NCBI GenBank assembly: GCA_905233365.1
Contig: CAJODT010000011.1
Location: 1 to 36,678 of the forward strand
Direction of reading: 5' to 3'
DNA: 36,678 bases
Source: an uncultured Succiniclasticum sp.
GTDB lineage: Bacteria > Bacillota > Negativicutes > Acidaminococcales > Acidaminococcaceae
In this document: one piece after another, positions 28,795 to 36,542 of the stretch
How the letters are laid out: each line of letters begins with the position of its first letter
How positions within the stretch are numbered: the stretch's first letter is position 1
Program-made: the position numbers and the translations under genes
Notes under the pieces: generated by a model
Told to the model about the DNA's origin: nothing
The model's input: the letters and a program-made list of their open reading frames with translations, nothing else
Databases searched by the model: none

Positions 28795-29745
28795 TCAGAA
28801 CATATGCTTTTTCCACAGCCAGAAGCCGGCCAGCAGGCTGACCACGCAGGCGATTCCGAACACAATGTAGAAACCGTGGGACATCGCCGCGAAAGGTACC
28901 GGCACGTTCATGCCCCAAAGGCCGGAGATAAACGTGGGGATGGCCAGGATGATGGTGACCGATGCCAGAAAACGCATCACCAGGTTCAGGTTGTTGCTGA
29001 TGATTGAGGCGAACACTTCCATCATGCTGTTCAAAATGTGGCTGTACATCTCAACCATTTCAATGGCCTGCTTGTATTCGACGATAACATCGTCCAGCAG
29101 ATCTTCGTCTTCTTCGTACAGCTTGATCAGCTGCTGTGTCTGCGGCGTGGTGCGCAGCCGCAGCAGTTTTTCCGTCACCATGTAATTGCTGCGCAGGGAC
29201 GTGGTGAAATAGGTCAGGGATTTCTGCAGGTCCAGCATGCTGAACAGCTTGGAATTTTCCATGGCCTGGCGCAGATGCGCTTCCAAATCGTCCGTCCTGC
29301 GAATGATGTTGCGGATATATTTCAGATATAACGTAGCCGACTTATACAGAATCTGGAACAGGAACCGGGTCTTCTTGTACGTACTGAACATTTTGTACGT
29401 TTTGGCATTAAAGCCGGAAGTGACCGCGTTGCTTTCCAGGCAGACGGTAACGATTACATCTTTGGTGACAATGATGCCTAGCGGCATGGTGTCATAATCT
29501 TTGTTGCTGCGGAAAAAAGGAATATCGATGACGACAAGGAGCTGCTCTTCGTCAATTTCCGTACGGGCTTTTTCTTCCCGGTCCAGAGCAGCTGTCAGAA
29601 AATCTCTGGAGATCTGGGTTGCATTGGCGATTTCATCGATTTCTTCCGTAGAAGGGGCGACGATATCGATCCAGCAGCCTTTTTCCATATCTTCGATGTC
29701 GAGTTCATCAACGCCGGTGTTGGAGCTTTTCAAAATTTTGTACAT
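28795..29745 (-). CDS. corA: CorA-family divalent cation transporter
   Basis: C-terminal two TMs with GMNVP signature (SGLWGMNVPVPF), long coiled region. Confidence 0.93.
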   Translation of the reverse strand: MYKILKSSNTGVDELDIEDMEKGCWIDIVAPSTEEIDEIANATQISRDFLTAALDREEKARTEIDEEQLLVVIDIPFFRSNKDYDTMPLGIIVTKDVIVTVCLESNAVTSGFNAKTYKMFSTYKKTRFLFQILYKSATLYLKYIRNIIRRTDDLEAHLRQAMENSKLFSMLDLQKSLTYFTTSLRSNYMVTEKLLRLRTTPQTQQLIKLYEEDEDLLDDVIVEYKQAIEMVEMYSHILNSMMEVFASIISNNLNLVMRFLASVTIILAIPTFISGLWGMNVPVPFAAMSHGFYIVFGIACVVSLLAGFWLWKKHMF

Positions 29746-29861
29746 GGCCGGTTCCTCCTTTCCTGCGTGATTTCATGATTCGCCATTACTGTTTTCAGTC
29801 TCTGTTTTCGGCAGAAAGGAGATTTTCGCCGGAGAAGGCCGAATCGTTTTAATGGCAAATC
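29746..29861 (-). promoter_or_regulatory. Candidate structured 5' leader of corA
   Basis: 12-bp long-range helix GATTTGCCATTA/TAATGGCGAATC, internal TTCGGC/GCCGAA stem, CTCCTTTC complementary to SD GAAAGGAG. Confidence 0.45.
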
Positions 29862-29907
29862 ATAAAAACACTTTCCCTTATAAAACACTTTTCCTTATAA
29901 CTAATTT

Positions 29908-29913
29908 ATTATA
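29908..29913 (-). promoter_or_regulatory. -10 element TATAAT, candidate corA promoter
   Basis: Minus strand ttcgtaTATAATaaatt; no strong -35. Confidence 0.4.
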
Positions 29914-30049
29914 TACGAAATTTTTGAAAAATGCTACCCCTAACCTAATTACTTCATAAATTATTTGCGGCAGGCCATGACGTGCAGCTTTTGAATTCAT
30001 CTTATACAGCCGTCCAAAATTATATAAAACAAATTGCAGGGTTTTATGG

Positions 30050-30078
30050 TTGACAGGTCATTTGGCCTGTGTTATAAT
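30050..30078 (+). promoter_or_regulatory. Consensus sigma70 promoter of tRNA operon
   Basis: TTGACA-17-TATAAT with extended -10 TGT. Confidence 0.9.
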
Positions 30079-30109
30079 AATTTCCGTCATTAAGCAATGC
30101 TTATGATAT

Positions 30110-30190
30110 GGTGGGTATGGTGAAGCTGGCCTAACACGGCGGATTGTGGCTCCGTTATTTTCGCAGGTTCAAATCCTGTTACCCACCCCA
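30110..30190 (+). tRNA. tRNA-His (GTG)
   Basis: G-GTGGGTATGGTGAAGC...GGATTGTGGCTCC...GGTTCAAATCC..TACCCACCCCA; G-1 present. Confidence 0.9.
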
Positions 30191-30202
30191 TTTTTTCATT
30201 TT

Positions 30203-30278
30203 TGGGGTGTAGCCAAGTCGGTAAGGCACAGGACTTTGACTCCTGTATGCGTAGGTTCGAGCCCTGCCACCCCAGCCA
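30203..30278 (+). tRNA. tRNA-Gln (TTG)
   Basis: TGGGGTGTAGCCAAGTCGG...GGACTTTGACTCC...GGTTCGAGCC..CACCCCAGCCA. Confidence 0.95.
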
Positions 30279-30287
30279 ATTTTTAAT

Positions 30288-30363
30288 GGTCCATTAGCTC
30301 AGTCGGTAGAGCACCTGACTTTTAATCAGGGTGTCCCGCGTTCGAGTCGCGGATGGATCACCA
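30288..30363 (+). tRNA. tRNA-Lys (TTT)
   Basis: GGTCCATTAGCTCAGTCGG...GACTTTTAATC...CGTTCGAGTCG..ATGGATCACCA. Confidence 0.96.
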
Positions 30364-30369
30364 GAAAAT

Positions 30370-30402
30370 TAGCTCCCGTTCTTCGGAACGGGAGTTTTTT
30401 TG
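30370..30402 (+). terminator. Intrinsic terminator of tRNA operon
   Basis: agctcccgttcttcggaacgggagtttttttg. Confidence 0.88.
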
Positions 30403-30488
30403 TTTGTACGCATAAGTGTGGATTCATTCTTATGCAAGCTGGCCAGAACCATTTTCAGTTTTCAAAACTTGTCACAAAAAGTTCACAA

Positions 30489-30552
30489 ATTACATGTTGT
30501 AATTTATCTTGCGATGTGTTATCATTCAGGCAGTTAAATAACAACATGTAAT
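30489..30552 (+). promoter_or_regulatory. Promoter with two palindromic operator-like sites
   Basis: ATTACATGTTGTAAT (30489-30503) overlapping -35 TTGTAA, 17-nt spacer, TATCAT (30520-30525); second site ATAACAACATGTAAT (30538-30552). Confidence 0.55.
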
Positions 30553-30652
30553 TTAACAATTAACGTTTATCAATTCATTACGTATTTCCGACAAGTATAA
30601 ATCAGCGGCGTCTGCAGCTTCTGGCAGACAGAAAAAGAAGGAGGTAAAAATC

Positions 30653-31444
30653 ATGAAAAAAATACTGTACGTTATCTTAACAGTTATGTGTTTGTTTGCC
30701 CTTGCGGGTTGTGGCGGAACGAAAAAAGCAGACGCGCCTGCCCCGAAACAGGCTGCTGCGGAAAAAGTACTGCGCGTAGGTACCGATTCGGATTATCCGC
30801 CCTTTGGATATTATCAGGAAGCAACCAAAACGTTTATCGGCTTTGACATCGAACTTATGCAGGGTGTGGCCAGGCAGATGGGCTACAGCAGGGTAGAATT
30901 TGTGGATCTGGAATTCAACAACCTGCTGCCGTCCCTGAAGGACGGGCAGGTGGATGCGGTTATTGCCTGCATGACTATTACGGATGAACGCAAGAAGGTC
31001 GCCGATTTCACGGAACCTTATCTTGTCAGCTCGAACGTTGCGGTAAGCCCCTTTGGTACGGAAGCCCGCAGCGTTGATGCCATGAAGGACAAACGTATTG
31101 CGGTTGAGGTTGGCAGCATCCACGCAAAACAGGCTAAAAACTATTCCGATAATGTTATTGCCTGCAGCAACGCGGAAGAAGCGTTAAAGATGGTTCTGGA
31201 TAAAAAGGCAGACTACGCCATCATGGATAATTACACCGCACGCTTTTTTATTACCAATTACTACAACGGAAAGCTGAGCGTTATGGCTGCATTGCCTGAC
31301 GATACCCATACCAATATCGGCATCGCCGTAGCCAAAGGCAATAAGGAAATGGTGGAAAAACTGAACGCGGGCCTGCAGGATTACCAGAAGCTGGCCGCGT
31401 ATTACCAGATGAAGAAATCCTACTTCGGCAAAATGGATATTTAA
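30653..31444 (+). CDS. Orphan amino-acid ABC transporter substrate-binding lipoprotein
   Basis: Lipobox LAGCG; SBP_bac_3 pattern FIGFDIELMQGVARQMGYSRVEFVDLEFNNLLPSLKDGQVDAVIACMTIT. Confidence 0.92.
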   Translation: MKKILYVILTVMCLFALAGCGGTKKADAPAPKQAAAEKVLRVGTDSDYPPFGYYQEATKTFIGFDIELMQGVARQMGYSRVEFVDLEFNNLLPSLKDGQVDAVIACMTITDERKKVADFTEPYLVSSNVAVSPFGTEARSVDAMKDKRIAVEVGSIHAKQAKNYSDNVIACSNAEEALKMVLDKKADYAIMDNYTARFFITNYYNGKLSVMAALPDDTHTNIGIAVAKGNKEMVEKLNAGLQDYQKLAAYYQMKKSYFGKMDI

Positions 31445-31497
31445 GGAACCAAAAGATTATTTATCAGAACGGTTCATGTTATAATGAGCCAAAACAG

Positions 31498-31533
31498 GCC
31501 TTCCCTGATAAGAACACAGAAGGCCTGTTATTT
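31498..31533 (+). terminator. Intrinsic terminator
   Basis: caggccttccctgataagaacacagaaggcctgttattt. Confidence 0.65.
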
Positions 31534-31604
31534 GTTTCATAAAAGCTGCATAATAAGAATAAGATGTGTTATAATACTGAAAAATGTTGAAGGAAGACGG
31601 TGCG

Positions 31605-32252
31605 ATGGACTTTATCAGGGCGCGGGGAGAAGAACAGAAAAAAATCAGGATTCAGCAGATCGTGGACGCTGCGGCTTCGCTATACGCGGAAGTGGGCTAT
31701 GACAAAGTTACGTTTTCACAAATTGGCAGGAAGTTAAGTTTTTCCCGCCTGAATCTGTACAATTACTTCCACTGCAAGGAAGACATCTTCCTTACCCTTC
31801 TGTTGCAGGATATAGGGGAGATGGTAGAAGACGCCGGGAAGACCTTTTCCGGAATGGTGACAGACCGTGACGCGTTCTGCCTTGCCTGGGCGGCGATGAT
31901 GCTCCGGCACCAGCGGATGATGGCCCTGTTCAGCATTGTGAACACGGTGATCCTGAAAGACGCTTCCTCTGAAATGCACAAACAGTTTCGCGTGGAGATG
32001 CGCCAGGCATCCCGCGAACTTATCACGCTGGCACAGGAACTTTTTCCGGAGTTTACCCCGGAGCAGGCCTTCCTGTTTGTGGATTGCGTGACCGGTTACG
32101 CCCTGACGCTGTATCCCGCAAGCCTTGAATATAAGAACAGGATGCATATAGAAGTTTTCCAGGACCCGGTATGGGGATCCCGGGACTTTGTTTCGCAGTA
32201 TGTTATGTTCCTGAAGGTTTTGCTGAAAGGTCTGGACAAACAGGCAGAATGA
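31605..32252 (+). CDS. TetR/AcrR-family transcriptional regulator
   Basis: KIRIQQIVDAAASLYAEVGYDKVTFSQIGRKLSFSRLNLYNYFHCKEDIF. Confidence 0.92.
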   Translation: MDFIRARGEEQKKIRIQQIVDAAASLYAEVGYDKVTFSQIGRKLSFSRLNLYNYFHCKEDIFLTLLLQDIGEMVEDAGKTFSGMVTDRDAFCLAWAAMMLRHQRMMALFSIVNTVILKDASSEMHKQFRVEMRQASRELITLAQELFPEFTPEQAFLFVDCVTGYALTLYPASLEYKNRMHIEVFQDPVWGSRDFVSQYVMFLKVLLKGLDKQAE

Positions 32253-32812
32253 TGAAAATTTATGAGGATTGGATAAGGGCGCGTTTGCCAGAAGAATTAG
32301 CGGACCAGCCCATAGACTTTTTCCGGTGCGAGTATCTGAACGGCCTGACCGTTATGCAGGAAGGGGATCGAGGCGGGCCGGATGTAGTAGTGTTCGAAGC
32401 GAAAAACGAAGAAGAGCTGAAATACTGGCAACTTGAACACGTCTGTCGTTTCATCAGGGAGAAAAAACCGCGGGAAAAGAAAATATGGCGCTATTACCGG
32501 GATCATGCGGAAAACGGCAAATGGTTCTATATAGAGCATCGTCATTACGACTATAATGCCATAGAAGATCCAAGGCTGTACGGTTTTGAGTGCTTCCTCC
32601 GCAATCTTAAGGCAGGATTTCCGCCGGAACTGTGGGAGCAGCGTGTTAAGACGCATGTCTTCCTGATGAATTACTGGTACAAAACACCGCACTGGGACTA
32701 TGACAGGAAAAACCTTTGTTTTATTGAAATCAGCGATGCAAAGGAACACGACGGGGGCAAGGAGTACATTGAAGAACCGCGGCCAGGTTCGATTATAAAA
32801 ATAGTAGATTGA
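32249..32812 (+). CDS. Hypothetical protein, translationally coupled to the TetR gene
   Basis: ATG 32249 overlaps TetR stop; MMKIYEDWIRARLPEELADQPIDFFRCEYLNG...; Trp/Tyr-rich soluble protein, family not recognised with certainty. Confidence 0.7.
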   Translation: MMKIYEDWIRARLPEELADQPIDFFRCEYLNGLTVMQEGDRGGPDVVVFEAKNEEELKYWQLEHVCRFIREKKPREKKIWRYYRDHAENGKWFYIEHRHYDYNAIEDPRLYGFECFLRNLKAGFPPELWEQRVKTHVFLMNYWYKTPHWDYDRKNLCFIEISDAKEHDGGKEYIEEPRPGSIIKIVD

Positions 32813-32847
32813 CTGCTTTCTTCGTAATTTTCATGTAAACAGTTGCA

Positions 32848-32882
32848 GCTTGTCTGACAATCAGGCAGGTTGCTTTTTTATT
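32848..32882 (+). terminator. Intrinsic terminator
   Basis: gcagcttgtctgacaatcaggcaggttgctttttta. Confidence 0.55.
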
Positions 32883-33174
32883 TCTGTTTGGAATAAACTT
32901 GGAACTAACTTGGAGTGAACTTGGAAAATTCTTGGAAGCAGGGGGCGAAATTATTTGCGATTGGAGTTGTAAATTTTTTCATTCAGCTTTTTCCAAATTT
33001 CACGACGTTCTTCGTACAGTTTTCCTGCATCTGCCAAAGCCTGCTGAAATTCTTGCCAATGTTTATGAGAATTGTTCATAATGACAACATGATTGGCGCT
33101 GAGAACAATAGCGTTATCAAATTCTTTACGATACGGCGAAAACGGGGTATCAGCTTTTGGGGAGGAGAACATCA

Positions 33175-33407
33175 TGCCGGTCAACAAAAAAGAACTCACA
33201 AAAGAACAAATCATGAAGGCCATGCAGTGCAAAACTGCCGACGAACTGATAGCGCTGGCGAAGGCTGGGGGCTATGAGATAACCAAAGAGGAAGCGGAAG
33301 CGTACATGGCGGAGCTGGCCGATTACGATCTGGACGGGGAAAAGTTGCAGGCTATCGCCGGTGGCACCGATCCTTATGATGCCCAACGGCCGAAACGGAT
33401 AGAATAA
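33175..33407 (+). CDS. Nif11-leader-like peptide with Gly-Gly motif and short C-terminal core (candidate RiPP precursor)
   Basis: MPVNKKELTKEQIMKAMQCKTADELIALAKAGGYEITKEEAEAYMAELADYDLDGEKLQAIAGG/TDPYDAQRPKRIE; ggggagga RBS. Confidence 0.75.
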
Positions 33408-33440
33408 TCGAAAAATACCTGTTTTTCACAGTAAGTGATT

Positions 33441-33476
33441 CAGCAACCGTAGATTTTTCTGCGGCTGTTTTGTTAT
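33441..33476 (+). terminator. Terminator-like hairpin followed by extended -10
   Basis: cagcaaCCGTAGAttttTCTGCGGctgttttgttataatg. Confidence 0.5.
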
Positions 33477-33555
33477 AATGAATTAAAATGATGTTTTCGA
33501 ATACAATTTGTAATTCTTGATAGTAATGATTAGCGTGATGACCGGGGGGGACAGT

Positions 33556-33995
33556 ATGAAAGTAAATTACGTTTGCACAAAATGTGGAAAAGTGGAAGAC
33601 GTAACAACGCGGGCGCCGAAATGCAAATGCGGTGGTTTGTGGAAACTGCAGTATGAACTGCCGGAGTTTGACGAAGCGCTGATCGATAAGGACGAATGAA
33701 GCATCTTCCGTTACCGTGCCTTTACGCCTCTGGCGGACGAAACATGAAAAGCCGTCACCATGGGTGAAGGCATGACACCCATCGTTCCCTTTGACGAAGA
33801 CCTGATATGGAAATCGTGGAGATTCCGAAAGAAACGATTTTGCCGGCCCGTGCCGCGCTGGCAGCCAAAGGCATTTACTGTGAGCACACCACGGCGGGCA
33901 ACTACGCGGCGTATCTGAAATACTGCGAGCTTCACGGCAGGACGCCGGACAGCCTGATTACCATGTGCGGCGCCGGACTCAAGTCAGATCACTGA
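33556..33995 (+). pseudogene. Decayed threonine synthase-like (PLP-dependent) gene: N- and C-terminal remnants
   Basis: MKVNYVCTKCGKVEDVTTRAPKCKCGGLWKLQYELPEFDEALIDKDE*SIFRYRAFTPLADET*KAVTMGEGMTPIVPFDEDL // MEIVEIPKETILPARAALAAKGIYCEHTTAGNYAAYLKYCELHGRTPDSLITMCGAGLKSDH*. Confidence 0.85.
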
Positions 33996-34135
33996 TACAA
34001 GTTTTGGTTTTGCTCAGCAAAGATGAGTATGATATAATTAAAAAAATAGTTTCATCAGTGTCAATTTTAAAGAATCTGTCTTGTATATATTAATAAAAGG
34101 CATTTAAAATAAAATTTACAGAGGAGGATTTCATT

Positions 34136-34318
34136 ATGCCAATCGACAAAAAAGAACTCACAAAAGAAATGCTGGAAAAAGCGATACAGTGCAAATCGGC
34201 CGATGAACTGATTGCGTTGGCAAAGACAGGCGGTTATGAGATGACAAAAGAGGAAGCGGAAGCTTACATGACGGAATTGTCTGATTTTGAATTAGATGAT
34301 ATAGTGAGTGTTATATGA
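34136..34318 (+). CDS. Truncated Nif11-leader-like peptide, paralogue of 33175-33407
   Basis: MPIDKKELTKEMLEKAIQCKSADELIALAKTGGYEMTKEEAEAYMTELSDFELDDIVSVI; gaggagg RBS; lacks GG/core. Confidence 0.75.
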   Translation: MPIDKKELTKEMLEKAIQCKSADELIALAKTGGYEMTKEEAEAYMTELSDFELDDIVSVI

Positions 34319-34363
34319 GAACTCCCCTGGATGATATTATGTGAAGATTTTTCTGTTTTCCTC

Positions 34364-34396
34364 AACAGCCGCAGATTTAATTTCTGCGGCTGTTTT
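34364..34396 (+). terminator. Terminator-like hairpin followed by extended -10
   Basis: ACAGCCGCAGA-tttaatt-TCTGCGGCTGT tttgttataatg. Confidence 0.7.
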
Positions 34397-34451
34397 GTTA
34401 TAATGATGGCAGTGATACAAATCTTGCAGTTTATCGCTGAAAATTATTCGA

Positions 34452-34486
34452 CAGTCGTGGCACTTCAACTTCCACGGCTGTTGTTA
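34452..34486 (+). terminator. Third hairpin of the same design
   Basis: ACAGTCGTGG-cacttcaactt-CCACGGCTGT tgttatagt. Confidence 0.5.
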
Positions 34487-35174
34487 TAGTATGTCAAATT
34501 ACAGTTCTTCACAAAAGCTAAAGTTGACGAACAACGTATTTAAAATGGCTTAACTTGAACGACTTTACTGGAACAGTTGGAACTTTTTTATGGTATAATA
34601 TATATTTAAGTGCGAGCTGCGAAAACAGCGCTAAACTGTTTTCCACTGGTTGCGCGAGCGACCTTTGTAAGCTGATAACATCACAGCAGGGCAAACCTGT
34701 CGGGTAAGGTTTAGCCAACCGCCCGTACCGAGTCCTTGGGAGCGAAGTGGTAACACCAGCTCTAAGCGTAGGACAGGGAGCAGCAGAGCCGTAGCGCAAG
34801 CGAAGTGATTGAGCCGGGAAATGATTATTTAGTGGGATTTGGCCGATGTTCTTTATTTGACAGCAGGCAACATCTATCTGGCCGATAGAGGCGAGGTCAG
34901 GCAGGCAACCCCCGGTCTGAGAGCATGGCGAGGCTGATGCAGACGTGAGCAGAGATTCACGCAAGTGAGTTATCGGAACAGCTGAGGTCCCGTTACATCC
35001 CGAAAGGGTATACAAAGTCAAGCGTCTGAACAAACGCAAGACAAGTAAACGTGCAGCGGGAAGTCCGATGTCGTCATAGTACTGTAGAAACCTGTGAAAG
35101 CAGGTGGAGGGAAGGGCGGCACATTTCATAGCTTCGGGCAAAGAAGCAACCGTACAGACAGGAGAGCTGAGAAT

Positions 35175-36503
35175 ATGGTGGGCGGAATGCTCGGAATAAG
35201 CTACAGCATAAGTAAAGCAAACAGAACAGACGGAAGAGTACAGAACCTTGCTGCTCACATAGACAAAAACCTTCTGATGGTGATACACCGGAGGATGAAA
35301 TCAGGAAAAGCAAAGGGCATTGACAATGTGAGCAAGGACGAGTACGCAGAGGAACTGGAAGCGAATCTGGACAACCTGCTTAGCAGGATGAAAAGAGAAG
35401 CGTACAGACCAAACCCGGCAAGGAGAACCTATATACCCAAGGCAGGAAGTAACAAAATGCGCCCATTGGGTATATCCAGCTATGAAGACAAGCTGGTCGA
35501 GAATGCGATAGCCCAAATCCTGACCCCGATATATGAGCAGAAGTTCATAGCTACGAGCTATGGATTCAGGCCACACCGGAATTGCCATATGGCAGTGAAG
35601 GAGGTCATAGAGATGGTGCAATACCGCAAGACCAACTATGTAGTAGAAGCGGATATAAGGGGCTTCTTTGACAACGTGAACCACGAGTGGCTGATAAGGA
35701 TGTTGGAGCATGACATAGCGGACAGGAAGTTCCTGAACATAGTGAGGAAATTCTTGGAAGCAGGCGTCATGGAAAACGGCAAATATCTGGACAGCGAGAA
35801 AGGCACGCCTCAGGGAAATGGAGCGAGCCCTGTGCTGGCGAACGTATACCTGCACTACGTGCTTGACTTGTGGTTTGAGAAAATCGTCAGGAACAGAATG
35901 AAAGGGCAGTGTTATCTGATACGATATGCAGATGATTTTGTCTGCTGCTTTCAGCACGGGAACGAAGCAAGAAAGTTCTTGGAAGTACTCCGGGCGAGAT
36001 TTCAGAAGTTTGGGTTGGAACTGGCGGAGGAAAAGACCAGGATTCTGGAATTTGGAAGATTTGCAGAAGAAAATCGGAAGAAGCGGGGAGAAGGGAAACC
36101 AGAGACCTTCGACTTCCTTGGTTTTACGTTCTACTGCGGAAAGGCGAATAAGCAGGGATTCTTCAGGTGCAGAGTAAAGACGAGCAGGAAGAAGTTTATT
36201 AGTAAGCTGCGGGCAATGAAAGAATGGATAAAATCCCACCGGGCATTGCCGCTAAGAGAGATGCTCAACATGATAAGAGCGAAACTAAGAGGACACTACC
36301 AATACTACGGAGTAACAGACAATACGAATGGAATTAAAAGTTTCTACACGCAAACGATATGTATGCTATTCAAGTGGTTAAACCGAAGGAGCCAAAAGAA
36401 AAGCTATACAAAGCAAGGCTTCTTTGAAGGTGTTCTACGGACGTTTAAGCTGCCTACACCAAAGATTTATGTGAGTTTGTTTTATAAACGTGTACAAATA
36501 TGA
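35175..36503 (+). CDS. ltrA: Group II intron reverse transcriptase/maturase (no HNH domain evident)
   Basis: RPLGISSYEDKLVENAI, TSYGFRPHRNCHMAVKEV, GTPQGNGASPVLANVYLHYVLD, IRYADDFVCCF, FDFLGFTFYCG; start uncertain within the 35094 ORF. Confidence 0.93.
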   Translation: MVGGMLGISYSISKANRTDGRVQNLAAHIDKNLLMVIHRRMKSGKAKGIDNVSKDEYAEELEANLDNLLSRMKREAYRPNPARRTYIPKAGSNKMRPLGISSYEDKLVENAIAQILTPIYEQKFIATSYGFRPHRNCHMAVKEVIEMVQYRKTNYVVEADIRGFFDNVNHEWLIRMLEHDIADRKFLNIVRKFLEAGVMENGKYLDSEKGTPQGNGASPVLANVYLHYVLDLWFEKIVRNRMKGQCYLIRYADDFVCCFQHGNEARKFLEVLRARFQKFGLELAEEKTRILEFGRFAEENRKKRGEGKPETFDFLGFTFYCGKANKQGFFRCRVKTSRKKFISKLRAMKEWIKSHRALPLREMLNMIRAKLRGHYQYYGVTDNTNGIKSFYTQTICMLFKWLNRRSQKKSYTKQGFFEGVLRTFKLPTPKIYVSLFYKRVQI

Positions 36504-36509
36504 AATGAA

Positions 36510-36542
36510 GAGCCGTATGCGTTAATAGCGCAAGTACGGTTC
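36510..36542 (+). ncRNA. Group II intron domain V
   Basis: GAGCCGTATGCG-TTAATA-GCGCAAGTACGGTTC. Confidence 0.9.

Noticed and set aside
30056-30072. ACAGG/CCTGT inverted repeat in the tRNA promoter spacer as an operator
   Set aside because: Only 5-bp arms and a tRNA promoter with full consensus; likely chance without further copies.
30653-31444. Complete second ABC importer operon
   Set aside because: Only the substrate-binding protein is present; a terminator and a TetR gene follow, so no permease/ATPase is linked here.
33697-33780. Possible TGA-as-tryptophan recoding in the threonine synthase remnant
   Set aside because: Both TGA codons fall at expected Trp positions, but the same gene has lost its core and shifted frame, and other genes here use TGG for Trp and TGA as stop; ordinary decay is simpler.
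34518-35288. 256-aa minus-strand ORF across the intron 5' region
   Set aside because: Lies over the structured RNA domains of the group II intron and reads as non-protein-like.
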